The notes under the pieces: generated by a model
Seen by the model: the letters and a program-made list of their open reading frames with translations, nothing else
Database searches by the model: none
What the model was told of the DNA's origin: nothing
Origin: Bacillota bacterium
GTDB lineage: Bacteria > Bacillota > Clostridia > Oscillospirales > Ruminococcaceae
Direction: 5' to 3'
Assembly: GCA_023391875.1 (NCBI GenBank)
Contig: JAEWAB010000004.1
Location: forward strand, 434,001 to 498,000
Length of the DNA: 64,000 nucleotides
Shown here: positions 23,955 through 31,916 of the stretch, piece after piece
Position numbering within the stretch: the first letter of the stretch is position 1
Layout of the letters: the number at the start of each line of letters is the position of its first letter
Program-made: the position numbers and the translations under genes

Positions 23955-24566
23955 ATGAACGAACAAAGCGCGCGTGGGCGGATATTGCAGGCGGCGATTA
24001 AGGTATTTGCGGAAAAGGGCTTTGAGGGCTCCCGCGTGGATGAGATATCCCGCGAGGCAAACGTACCCAAATCGCTGATCTACTATCACTTTAAAAGCAA
24101 GAATGAGATTCTGGAGGTGCTGATAAACGATTTTATCGAGGAGTATAAACAGATTCTCGCTGAGCAGGCCAAAGAAACGCATCAGCAAAAGGCGCAGTCG
24201 CTGCCGGCGCGCATGGAGAGCGTTTACTATCAGTTCGGGCAACGGCATGCCGATCTGGTGCGCATCATCCTGATAGACTCCTTAAAAAAGTCCACCGAAC
24301 GGCCAGTCCTCTATAAGATGCTCGACGCGCTGATTGCGCACGAGATGTCGCTGAATCCGGATGCGGATTATGACGTGCAGGAGCGCAGGGTTACGGAGTT
24401 TTTCACCAGCTTGCTGCCGAGCTGCGCCTATCTTTGCTTTGGGCAGTCGTGGCAGGACTATTACACGGTGGGCAAGCAGCAATTCGATGAATTATTTCTC
24501 AAGGTGTATTCAGAGACGCACGGCGCCTACCACAAGAATCACCCGCAAGGGATGGAAAGGGAATGA
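23955..24566 (+). CDS. TetR/AcrR-family transcriptional regulator
   Basis: 203 aa with the N-terminal helix-turn-helix RILQAAIKVFAEKGFEGSRVDEISREANVPKSLIYYHFKSK region (start RILQAAIKVF) and a helical ligand-binding C-terminus. GAGGTGA lies close to ATG 23955. It is followed after 4 bases by an MBL-fold hydrolase, so both are one operon; the ligand is likely linked to that enzyme's substrate. Confidence 0.93.
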   Translation: MNEQSARGRILQAAIKVFAEKGFEGSRVDEISREANVPKSLIYYHFKSKNEILEVLINDFIEEYKQILAEQAKETHQQKAQSLPARMESVYYQFGQRHADLVRIILIDSLKKSTERPVLYKMLDALIAHEMSLNPDADYDVQERRVTEFFTSLLPSCAYLCFGQSWQDYYTVGKQQFDELFLKVYSETHGAYHKNHPQGMERE

Positions 24567-24570
24567 TACA

Positions 24571-25281
24571 GTGAATCAGGAGATTATCCGAATCGATCTG
24601 GGCGGTATAAACTGCTACCTGCTCAAGGAAGGCGAGCGTTTTATTCTGGTGGATACCGGCGGGCATCTGATACTCGATAAACCGTTTGACAATCGGCGGG
24701 AGAAGCTGGCACGCCAGCTGGATGCAAACGGCTGCAGCGCCGAGAATTTAAAGCTGGTGCTGTTTACCCACGGCGACAGCGACCATACCGGGAGCGCCGT
24801 GTATATCAAGGCGCGGTACAATGTTAAGCTGGCGATGCATCCTGAGGATATAGAGCTGGTTGACCATCCCGATATCGATAAGCTGATGGAAAGCTTTCAT
24901 TATCGCTCACCCATCAACAAACTTGTCTTTGCACTCATGAAAGGCGCTATTAAAAAGCTTACCTTAAAGACGCTTGAGGATTTTCAGAGCTTTCAGCCGG
25001 ATATCTTGGTGGAGGAGGGCCTTGACCTTGCCCCCTATGGCTTTGCCGCGAAGGTTTTACATATCCCCGGGCACACGAAGGGCTCCATCGGCATCCTCAC
25101 CCCGCAAAACGACCTGATTGCGGGCGATATCTTCTCAAACCCCGGCAAGCCCGCGAAAGCGATGAACGCGGCCGATTTTAAGGTGATGGAGGCAAGCATT
25201 GAGCGCTTAAAGCGGATGAATATCAAAACAATATACCCAGGCCACGGCGAACCGTTTGCCGCGGCAGAAATCTTTAAATGA
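24571..25281 (+). CDS. MBL-fold metallohydrolase
   Basis: 236-aa metallo-beta-lactamase-fold hydrolase. Metal ligands visible are THGDSDHTG (HxxxDH variant: His-x-Asp-x-Asp-His), HIPGHTKGS, AGDIF and YPGHGEP, as in the glyoxalase II-like group. GTG start 24571 follows the TetR stop by 4 bases with AAAGGGA upstream; the long in-frame extension to 24361 overlaps tetR and is rejected. Substrate unknown. Confidence 0.9.
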   Translation: MNQEIIRIDLGGINCYLLKEGERFILVDTGGHLILDKPFDNRREKLARQLDANGCSAENLKLVLFTHGDSDHTGSAVYIKARYNVKLAMHPEDIELVDHPDIDKLMESFHYRSPINKLVFALMKGAIKKLTLKTLEDFQSFQPDILVEEGLDLAPYGFAAKVLHIPGHTKGSIGILTPQNDLIAGDIFSNPGKPAKAMNAADFKVMEASIERLKRMNIKTIYPGHGEPFAAAEIFK

Positions 25282-25297
25282 CTGATACAAATTTACG

Positions 25298-25332
25298 AAA
25301 CCCTGCCGTTTAAACACCGGCAGGGTTTAATT
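25298..25332 (+). terminator. Terminator of the TetR/MBL operon
   Basis: AAACCCTGCCG pairs with CGGCAGGGTTT around a 9-base loop, followed by AATTTG. Confidence 0.85.
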
Positions 25333-25338
25333 TGTTTC

Positions 25339-25392
25339 TTGACATCGTAGGAACCAGTGCTATAATATATTTAACTAATTAGTTAAATATAT
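25339..25392 (+). promoter_or_regulatory. Promoter with a 28-bp perfect palindromic operator (SdpR-like)
   Basis: TTGACA, 16-base spacer, TATAAT (25361-25366). A perfect palindrome of 28 bases, ATATATTTAACTAA and its complement, spans 25365-25392, overlapping the end of the -10 and the start site region. This is a typical position for an ArsR-family repressor acting on its own operon. Confidence 0.85.
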
Positions 25393-25409
25393 GTGAAGGG
25401 GGGAGAAGG

Positions 25410-25670
25410 ATGGCAGGTATATTCAAGGCGCTGGGTGACCCCACCCGGCGGGAGATTCTCAAGCTGCTGAACAAGGGGGACTTGACAGCAGGGGAGATCG
25501 CGGAGCATTTTGAAATGTCCAAACCCGCCATCACCAAGCATCTGGATATCTTAAGGGAGGCTGAGCTGGTAAGCTCCGAAAAGAAAGGCCAGTATGTGAT
25601 ATACTCTATCAACGTCACCGTGCTGCAGGAAGCGCTCAGTGAATTTCTCACCCTGTTCGAAAAGGAGTAG
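25410..25670 (+). CDS. ArsR-family repressor, SdpR-like
   Basis: 86-aa winged-helix repressor: MAGIFKALGDPTRREILKLL, then the recognition helix AEHFEMSKPAITKHLDIL, and a beta wing ending QYVIYSINVTVL. It lacks the Cys-rich metal sites of ArsR/SmtB, and the size matches SdpR. It is followed after 6 bases by an SdpI-family membrane protein. In B. subtilis SdpR represses sdpRI and is titrated to the membrane by SdpI when the SdpC toxin is present, so a similar sensing loop is likely. Confidence 0.9.
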   Translation: MAGIFKALGDPTRREILKLLNKGDLTAGEIAEHFEMSKPAITKHLDILREAELVSSEKKGQYVIYSINVTVLQEALSEFLTLFEKE

Positions 25671-25676
25671 TGTCTT

Positions 25677-26273
25677 ATGAAGGGTTATAAATCAGTGCAA
25701 ATTTTCTTCTTTGTTATCTCGCTTGTGATATTGGCATTAGGTTTTTTCGCACCCAAAGGTAACATTACGGCCACGATCATAGGACTGCTGGCATTCGGAG
25801 CCTTAATCGTTTTACACATCTACACGCCGCAGATTGCGGGTCTTTCCGCCGATAACCCAAAGGTTAAGACCATGCGCAGGCTTAACTATGCCTTCATGGT
25901 TTTGATGGTGGTTTGCTTTGGGGCCATCAACTGGCTGCCCCAAATCACCACGCTGTCTGCCGAGGCGAAGAATGTTTTAAGCATTGCCTTTGCTACGGTG
26001 CTTATGATCGTGATCGGCAATATCGCGCCCAAGTTGCCGTTTAACCGCTATATGGGGCTTAGGCTGCCGTGGACGGTTCGCGACGAGCAAACATGGAAGG
26101 TGGCCCATAAGCTCTTAGGCTACCTCACCTTCCCATTGGTTGCGGTGATGATGATCGGCTGCTTTTTTGTCAACACTATTGAGCTCATTAAGTGGTGTAT
26201 CATCACGTGGGTCGCCATACCGGGGTTGTACTCCGCTTGGTATTACTATGGCAGGATGACAGGCAAGAAGTAG
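25677..26273 (+). CDS. SdpI-family membrane protein (immunity/receptor-like)
   Basis: 198-aa protein with about six transmembrane helices. The SdpI signature is seen as APKLPFNRYMGLRLPWTVRDE followed by TWKVAHKLLGY. SdpI protects B. subtilis from the SdpC peptide and signals through SdpR. No sdpABC toxin genes lie nearby, so this may give immunity to peptides from others, or serve cell-envelope sensing. Co-directional with and 6 bases behind the SdpR-like gene. Confidence 0.88.
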   Translation: MKGYKSVQIFFFVISLVILALGFFAPKGNITATIIGLLAFGALIVLHIYTPQIAGLSADNPKVKTMRRLNYAFMVLMVVCFGAINWLPQITTLSAEAKNVLSIAFATVLMIVIGNIAPKLPFNRYMGLRLPWTVRDEQTWKVAHKLLGYLTFPLVAVMMIGCFFVNTIELIKWCIITWVAIPGLYSAWYYYGRMTGKK

Positions 26274-26316
26274 ATTTGTTTGACAGCTGTGAAAAGCCGA
26301 AAGACGTGTGACAAAA

Positions 26317-26354
26317 AGCGAAGCCTTACCCAACGATGCGGGTAAGGCTTCGCT
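26317..26354. terminator. Bidirectional terminator
   Basis: AGCGAAGCCTTACCC pairs with GGGTAAGGCTTCGCT, followed by CCTTTA. It separates sdpI from the minus-strand nitroreductase. Confidence 0.88.
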
Positions 26355-26541
26355 CCTTTATCGGAAAGTGAACGAGATGAGCTAAAGTACCGTAGATACG
26401 AAAAAGCGCGCTTACTTTCTTGCCCCATCGACCGAGAGTTTTTGATTCCAATCATAACATTTGCCATCCTGTAAGCTTATCATACAATGCCGGGCTAACG
26501 GTAGAAAGCGCCAATGCCGCAGTATTTTCAGGAACCACTTT

Positions 26542-27115
26542 TTAGCGCATATAGGTAATAATGTCCTCGTGTCTGGGTGGCGCCTTGGGCGCTTCGATCG
26601 CTGCGTAGCCGAATGCACCGGCGCCTATAACGGCATATCCTTCGGGTATGCCTGCCTGTGCGTGCAGAAATTCTTTGCCCTGACTGCTTGAGTAAAGATG
26701 TGCAATCGCGTGTATCCAGCAGGAGCCAAGCCCTAAAGACTGCGCTGCCAAAAACATGTTACCAAGCGCTAAGCTGCAGTCTATCTGGGGTGTAAGGCAA
26801 TTTTCTTTGCCGGATACAATAATCAGTGTAGGAGCGTTGTAAAACAGATTGACCCCTCTCGCCCCAATATCCGAAACCCTATCCTTCATGGCGCTATTGT
26901 TTGACTGCATAATCAGTGCTTTGCAGGTATCCATAATGCGGTTGAGCAGTTCCTCGTTTTGTATAATGGTGAAGTGCCAGGACTGCTGATTCATCCCGCT
27001 GGGTGCAAAAGCTCCCGCCTGCAGGATAGCCTGTAGTTTTTTCTTCCTCTATCTGTCGCGGCTCATATTTGCGTATGCTCCTTCTTGAGAGGATAGTCTG
27101 CATGGTTTCATTCAT
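26542..27115 (-). pseudogene. Nitroreductase-family gene with a frameshift
   Basis: Two minus-strand frames together make one FMN-dependent nitroreductase. The first (from ATG 27115, GGAGG upstream) gives MNETMQTILSRRSIRKYEPRQIEEEK, and the second continues as LQAIL..GAFAPSGMNQQSWHFTI to the end, containing GSCWIHAIAHLY and GYAAIEAP. The shift lies in a run of six T on the plus strand (27037-27042): five would restore the frame. This could be a real loss of function, phase variation or a sequencing error. The gene is divergent to an HxlR regulator, a common pairing. Confidence 0.88.
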
Positions 27116-27233
27116 GGTATTACCTCCATATCATCTCAAACGATCTTTGGCTTACAAATATTACTTGCACGGCCTCTTATGTTTTAGTATCATCATAGTA
27201 TCGAAAACAAATCAAGACAAGTACGATTATTTT

Positions 27234-27261
27234 TTGAACTAAGTACATTAGAATGTACTAT
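27234..27261 (+). promoter_or_regulatory. HxlR promoter with operator-like inverted repeat
   Basis: TTGAAC, 16-base spacer, TACTAT. The spacer contains AGTACATT-AG-AATGTACT (27242-27259), an 8-2-8 inverted repeat typical for HxlR-family binding; another GTAC lies at 27221. Confidence 0.7.
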
Positions 27262-27277
27262 GAAGGGATAGGACTGT

Positions 27278-27670
27278 ATGGATAGAAGAAGCGAATTGCT
27301 GCAAAAAGAGTGCCCCATTGCAATTGTTCAGGACGTCGTAGCCGGAAAATGGAAGCTATTAATCATCTGGCGCTTAAAGGATGGCATCAAGCGGTTCGGC
27401 GAGCTGCAGAGGTCGCTCGGGGATATTCGTCAAAGTACGCTCACCATACAGCTAAGAGAGCTTGAAACGGATGGGCTTGTCCATCGTACGGTCTATAAAG
27501 AAGTACCCCCGAAGGTGGAGTACTCCTTAACCGATGTTGGCAGAGAGTTTTTAAAGGCCATGGCAAAGCTGGGCGAATGGGGCTTTTTCTACATAGATTA
27601 CCTAAACCAGAGTGAGCTTGCCGCCAAAGACAAAGACCTTTATCCTTCTGAGGGTGGTAGCTGCTTATAG
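27278..27670 (+). CDS. HxlR-family winged-helix regulator
   Basis: 130 aa with CPIAIVQDVVAGKWKLLIIW (the conserved redox-type Cys near the N-terminus and GKW segment), RFGELQRSLGDIRQSTLT and LVHRTVYKEVPPKVEYSLT. HxlR regulators sense aldehydes, quinones or disulfide stress. It diverges from the nitroreductase gene. The 3' end overlaps the convergent peroxiredoxin gene by 31 bases, with the coding of both preserved. Confidence 0.93.
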   Translation: MDRRSELLQKECPIAIVQDVVAGKWKLLIIWRLKDGIKRFGELQRSLGDIRQSTLTIQLRELETDGLVHRTVYKEVPPKVEYSLTDVGREFLKAMAKLGEWGFFYIDYLNQSELAAKDKDLYPSEGGSCL

Positions 27671-28299
27671 CACCAGAACCAGTCTTCGCAGGTGAGGTTC
27701 TGGCTTTGCGGGTTTGTCTCCCGCAGCAGCAGCTCGTCGTATGTTTTGGGTGCGGGAACCAATGCGGGCTGCCCGGGAACCCAGTTTGCGGGGGTTGCGA
27801 CCTTGTCTCTGTCGGTTGTTTGCAGCGCCGTTACCAGCCGCAGGATCTCGGAGATGTTTCTGCCGTTGGTAAGCGGGTAGATGAGGATGGCGCGAATAAT
27901 CTGATTCGGGTCGATGATGTACACGTTGCGCACGGTCTCCTGTGTGCTCACGTCCGGGGCGACCATGCCGTACAGCCGGGCAATCTCGCCGGTTCGGTCT
28001 GCTACCACGGGGAAGGGTATCTGAATGCCGGTGGTCATGTAGATGGTGTATACCCACGCCAGATGCGAGGGGTTGCTGTCGATGCTAAGCCCCAGCAGCT
28101 TTGTGCCAATCTCCTTAAACTGAGGAAATGCCTTTGCGAAGGCCACAAACTCGGTGGTGCATACCGGGGTGAAATCCCCGGGGTGAGAGAAGAATACCAG
28201 CCAGCTGCCTTTAAAGTCGGAAAGCTTCATGGGGCCGAAGGTGGTAGTCGCGTTAAAATCGGGTGCTTTCATGCCTATGCTTACATGTGTATTCTCCAT
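27640..28299 (-). CDS. Peroxiredoxin (1-Cys/Prx6-like)
   Basis: 219-aa thiol peroxidase that reduces peroxides. The peroxidatic site is TPVCTTEF (C47), in a SHPGDFTPVCTTE context. The long form, with C-terminal arm and dimer interface, is that of the Prx6/AhpC-like archaeal-type group. Two Cys near the end, C204 and C210 in CEDWFWC, may be resolving residues. ATG 28299 is preceded by GGGAGG. It converges with HxlR; together with the nitroreductase this forms a redox-stress neighbourhood. Confidence 0.94.
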   Translation of the reverse strand: MENTHVSIGMKAPDFNATTTFGPMKLSDFKGSWLVFFSHPGDFTPVCTTEFVAFAKAFPQFKEIGTKLLGLSIDSNPSHLAWVYTIYMTTGIQIPFPVVADRTGEIARLYGMVAPDVSTQETVRNVYIIDPNQIIRAILIYPLTNGRNISEILRLVTALQTTDRDKVATPANWVPGQPALVPAPKTYDELLLRETNPQSQNLTCEDWFWCYKQLPPSEG

Positions 28300-28611
28300 T
28301 ATTTTGCCTCCCTTTGCAAGCTACTACATCAATATGCCCGTAAGTATCCGGATGTGCGGCAATCGACGGATATATACATAATATCAGTAAAGCAGGCACC
28401 GTGCTGCGGAGTAAAGGCCACTTCATGGTGCCTGCTCTTTTTCGTTCAGTTTATTATGCTGGATATGAAAAAAATAGAAAAAGACCTTGACTTTGGATTA
28501 AGACAATAGTAGAATAATAAGAGCGACAGATGTAGAAAATAAGTATGCAGGTTGCATAAGCGTTGAAGATTTCACTAAGTAATATACAAGACCGAAAGGG
28601 ATGGTTTCATC
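28300..28611. other. Intergenic region prx-blaI with an unusual hairpin
   Basis: Contains AGCAGGCACC (28391-28400) paired with GGTGCCTGCT (28427-28436) followed by CTTTTTCG: a plus-strand terminator-like hairpin upstream of prx. It could stop antisense transcription running from hxlR through prx. The blaI promoter and operator (28487-28534) lie further right. Nothing else was seen. Confidence 0.5.
28487..28534 (+). promoter_or_regulatory. BlaI/MecI-type promoter and operator
   Basis: TTGACT, 17-base spacer, TAGAAT (28510-28515). GACAGATGTA at 28525-28534 resembles the TACAnATGTA core of BlaI/MecI operators with one mismatch. Confidence 0.6.
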
Positions 28612-28977
28612 ATGAAAAAGCTGCCGGACGCGGAGTTTGAGGTTATGCAGGCGGTATGGCGCATTACCCCGCCTGTTACCACCGCACTCTTAATGGATAA
28701 GCTGGAGGAAAAGAGTTGGAAAGCGCAAACCCTGCTCACCCTGCTTTCCCGCCTTGTGGAGCGCGGTTTTTTAAAAACAGGCAAGCAGGGCAGAGAGCGC
28801 ATCTATTATCCGCTGATCACGGAGGAAGATTACCTGCGGTTTGAAACCGTCCGGTTCGTGGAGCACTACCACAACAGCTCACTTGCAAGCCTCATCAGTA
28901 CGCTGTACGGCGGCAAGGGGCTAAGCGAAAGTGAAGCGGAGGAGCTGCGAAAACTGTTGAATAAGCGTGGTGAGTAA
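28612..28977 (+). CDS. blaI: BlaI/MecI/CopY-family repressor
   Basis: 121-aa winged-helix repressor (LPDAEFEVMQAVW, WKAQTLLTLLSRLVERGFL, RIYYPLIT). BlaI dimers are cleaved or inactivated when the partner M56 membrane protease is activated. It sits directly before two such proteases, its stop overlapping their start region, which supports co-regulation. The natural trigger is unknown; see the BlaR1 entries for why beta-lactams are not assumed. Confidence 0.92.
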   Translation: MKKLPDAEFEVMQAVWRITPPVTTALLMDKLEEKSWKAQTLLTLLSRLVERGFLKTGKQGRERIYYPLITEEDYLRFETVRFVEHYHNSSLASLISTLYGGKGLSESEAEELRKLLNKRGE

Positions 28978-28978
28978 T

Positions 28979-30358
28979 ATGCGCGGTTATCTGATACAAC
29001 TGTTCGCCTGCTCGGGCGTGATGTCGGTGTTCATACTTTTGATGCTGGCGATTAAGCCTCTTTTGTACAAGCGCAGCTCGGCGCGATGCCGTTACAATTG
29101 CTGGCTGCCGGTTTTGTTGGGACTGTTGCTGCCATACCGCCCGCGCCTGAGCCTTGCCGCACCGCACCCTGCCGCCTCGGCGCTGCCCGTAACGCCTCCC
29201 CCCATCGCCTATGTGGCGGGAGCGGTCAATTCAACGGTTGCAGGGCTTACGCAAAAGGTATATCACACGCCGGAACTGGTCTTTTATGCAGTCCTGCTGA
29301 TATGGGCGGTGGGCTGCGCGGGGGTAGTTACCTATCAGCTGCTACGCTATTACCGTTTTACATCATCGGTGAAACGTCTGAGTACCCCCTCAACCTGTGC
29401 CCGTTTAGAAGAGCTGCTGCGGTGCGAGCAGGAACGGCTGCATCTTCCCGCGCCGGTAATGGTACGGCTGTGCGGCGGAACCATAAGACCGATGCTGCTC
29501 GGGCTTGTGCGCCCGGTTATCCTGCTGCCAAAGGAGGCAGAGGAGTGGGGCAGCGAAAGGCTCTCGCTGATTCTGCGTCACGAACTGGTGCATTGCAGGC
29601 ACCGCGACGTCTGGGTGAAGGTGCTGGTGCTGGTTGCCACGGCACTGCACTGGTTTAACCCGCTGGTGTGGCGTATGGCGCTTGAGGTTTCGCACCAGTG
29701 CGAATGCGCCTGCGATGAAGAGACCATAAAAGGCAGTACACTTACCACGCGCAGGCTTTACGGCGAGGCGCTCATCAGTGCCGCAAGCGTCAAGCAAAGC
29801 GGCGGGCCGCTGCTTTCCACAAGCTTTACAGGAGGGGAAAACCATATGAAAGAACGTATTCTGGCGCTACTCGATACCAAAACCAAGCGCGTCGGCGTGC
29901 TGATTGTCACCGTAGCTATTGTGGGGACACTGGTTACAGGCGCGGTGCTGGCCGTGATCCCGCGAGAAAGCGTGCTCCCACCGCAGCAGGTTAAGCCGTG
30001 GCTTGAACCTGCCGCTCCACAGGTTCAGCCGGTAGATACAACCCTTGATGAAGAGCTTGAAGAGCTTCGCTTTAAACCAGAACCGCTGCCCGAGGGCACC
30101 GACCCTAAAACGGTCAACAGCTATGAAATTGAGGTAGAAAGGTATTATGAGAAGCCGGCCAACACCAAATACCTTGTTGGTATACCTGATACAATTAACT
30201 TCTCTGAGGAAAACAATGTATATGGAGGTACCTTCTCCGGAACACTTAAGTTTAATTGGGCACATCGGATCAGTGATAAGGTAACAGGAGGAACCGTCAA
30301 ATTTCTGGTAGGTTACAGAGGAGAGGTAGAAAGGCAACAGGAAACGTCCTCATATTAA
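28979..30358 (+). CDS. M56-family membrane metalloprotease, BlaR1/MecR1-like, copy 1
   Basis: 459 aa: N-terminal transmembrane helices, a cytoplasmic zinc protease loop with HELVH (201-205) and downstream conserved E in CECACDEE, and another helix around 320-335. A C-terminal extracellular tail of about 120 residues follows. BlaR1's penicillin-binding sensor domain is missing; the tail has no SxxK motif, so another signal is likely. Start ATG 28979 overlaps blaI's stop; GTG 28970 is an alternative. About the first 330 residues are nearly the same as those of copy 2. Confidence 0.88.
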   Translation: MRGYLIQLFACSGVMSVFILLMLAIKPLLYKRSSARCRYNCWLPVLLGLLLPYRPRLSLAAPHPAASALPVTPPPIAYVAGAVNSTVAGLTQKVYHTPELVFYAVLLIWAVGCAGVVTYQLLRYYRFTSSVKRLSTPSTCARLEELLRCEQERLHLPAPVMVRLCGGTIRPMLLGLVRPVILLPKEAEEWGSERLSLILRHELVHCRHRDVWVKVLVLVATALHWFNPLVWRMALEVSHQCECACDEETIKGSTLTTRRLYGEALISAASVKQSGGPLLSTSFTGGENHMKERILALLDTKTKRVGVLIVTVAIVGTLVTGAVLAVIPRESVLPPQQVKPWLEPAAPQVQPVDTTLDEELEELRFKPEPLPEGTDPKTVNSYEIEVERYYEKPANTKYLVGIPDTINFSEENNVYGGTFSGTLKFNWAHRISDKVTGGTVKFLVGYRGEVERQQETSSY

Positions 30359-30375
30359 TAGGCGTGGTGAGTAAA

Positions 30376-31731
30376 ATGCGCGGTTATCTGATACAACTGT
30401 TCGCCTGCTCGGGCGTGATGTCGATGTTCATACTTTTGATGCTGGCGATTAAGCCTCTTTTGTACAAGCGCAGCTCGGCGCGATGCCGTTACAATTGCTG
30501 GCTGCCGGTTTTGCTCAGCCTGCTGCTGCCATACCGCCCGCGACTGAGCCTTCCCGCGCCGTACCCTGCCGCCTCGGCGCTGCCCGTAACTTCTCCCATT
30601 ACTGATGCAGCAGGTGCGATCAATTCCACGGTCGTAGGGCTTACACAAAAGGTATACCACACGCCGGAGCTGGTCTTTTATGCGGTCCTGTTGATATGGG
30701 CGGCGGGCTGCGTGGGGGTTGTCGCCCATCAACTGTTGAGCTATTACCGTTTTACAACATCGGTGAAACGTCTGAGTATCCCCTCAACCTGTACCCGTTT
30801 AGAAGAGCTGCTGCGGTGCGAGCAGGAACGGCTGCATCTTTCTACGCCGGTAACGGTGAGGCTGTGCGGCGGTTCCATAAGGCCGATGCTGCTCGGGCTT
30901 GTGCGCCCGGTTATCCTGCTGCCGCAGGAGGCGGAGGAGTGGGGTAGCGAACAGCTCTCGCTGATTCTGCGGCACGAGCTGGTGCATTACAGGCATCGCG
31001 ACGTCTGGGTGAAGGTACTGGTGCTGGCTGCCACGGCACTGCACTGGTTTAACCCGCTGGTGTGGCGTATGGCGCTTGAGGTCTCACACCAGTGCGAATG
31101 CGCCTGCGATGAAGAAACCATAAAAGGCAGCACGCTTACCACGCGCAGGCTTTACGGCGAGGCGCTTATCAATACCGCCAGCAATAGGCAAGGCGGCGGG
31201 CCGCTGTTTTCCACAAGCTTTACAGGAGGGGAAAACCATATGAAAGAACGCATTCTGGCGCTGCTCGATACTAAAACCAAGCGTGTCGGCGCGCTGATTG
31301 TCATTGTGGCTATTGTGGGGACACTGGTTACAGGCGCGGTGCTGGCGGCTGTTTCGTGGAACAATGTCCCGCAGCAGGAGAAGCCGTGGCTGGCACCGGC
31401 TGTAGAGCAGAAAGTCGAAAACACGATAGAGGATGAGCTTGAAAAGCTTCGCCTTAAACTCGAACCGTTGCCCGAGGGCGTTGACCCTACGACAATCGAT
31501 AGCTATGAAACAGAGGTTATCAGTCATGTCAGCTTCCCGGTTGGCGGTGATGATATAGAGAATCATATATCGTCTATGGTTGGGTTAGGTGGAGAAGATA
31601 AGTTTTATGGTGGTAAGTTTTACGGTAAATTAACATATAGCTGGAAACTCAAAATAGATGATGGTAAGGATAACGGCATGGAAAAATGGTATGTTGCCTA
31701 TAGGGGGACAGTAACAAGACAAACTGAGTAG
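30376..31731 (+). CDS. M56-family membrane metalloprotease, BlaR1-like, copy 2 (tandem paralogue)
   Basis: 451 aa. The membrane and protease region is a recent duplicate of copy 1 (HELVH at 200-204, CECACDEETIKGSTLTTRR retained in shorter form CECACDEE). The extracellular tail from about residue 340 differs in sequence, keeping only similar openings (KLEPLPEGVDP vs KPEPLPEGTDP) and an end like VAYRG. So the sensor end is diversifying while the protease end is kept. The upstream spacer contains the same GTGGTGAGTAA-ATG start context as copy 1. Confidence 0.88.
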   Translation: MRGYLIQLFACSGVMSMFILLMLAIKPLLYKRSSARCRYNCWLPVLLSLLLPYRPRLSLPAPYPAASALPVTSPITDAAGAINSTVVGLTQKVYHTPELVFYAVLLIWAAGCVGVVAHQLLSYYRFTTSVKRLSIPSTCTRLEELLRCEQERLHLSTPVTVRLCGGSIRPMLLGLVRPVILLPQEAEEWGSEQLSLILRHELVHYRHRDVWVKVLVLAATALHWFNPLVWRMALEVSHQCECACDEETIKGSTLTTRRLYGEALINTASNRQGGGPLFSTSFTGGENHMKERILALLDTKTKRVGALIVIVAIVGTLVTGAVLAAVSWNNVPQQEKPWLAPAVEQKVENTIEDELEKLRLKLEPLPEGVDPTTIDSYETEVISHVSFPVGGDDIENHISSMVGLGGEDKFYGGKFYGKLTYSWKLKIDDGKDNGMEKWYVAYRGTVTRQTE

Positions 31732-31784
31732 CCATCAGATTTTAGTGCTATAACCAATAGCTCCAATAGATATACAGCACACAG

Positions 31785-31808
31785 GGCCGCCGGAACTTTC
31801 CGGCGGCC
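31785..31808 (+). terminator. Terminator after the BlaI/BlaR1-like genes
   Basis: GGCCGCCGGAA pairs with TTCCGGCGGCC around a 2-base loop, followed by TACGTGCTTTTA. Confidence 0.75.
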
Positions 31809-31916
31809 TACGTGCTTTTATCCGCCGTTTTTCCTCACCCTTTTATTCTGCGCCGCATAGTCTGCAATAGCGAAACGTTACATCTATGCTGTTTTCAGAA
31901 AGGGGTACATAGTAAA

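Noticed and set aside
24361..24570. Longer MBL hydrolase starting at 24361
   Set aside because: It would overlap tetR by 200 bases and the added residues do not look like the family; GTG 24571 has a suitable site.
26542..27115. Two separate small genes
   Set aside because: Together they form one continuous nitroreductase, so a frameshift is the better explanation.
28612..31731. Beta-lactam resistance system
   Set aside because: The BlaR1-like proteins have no penicillin-binding domain and no beta-lactamase gene is near.
28979..31731. CRISPR or phage repeat
   Set aside because: The repeat is a tandem gene duplication; there are no short spaced repeats anywhere in the window.
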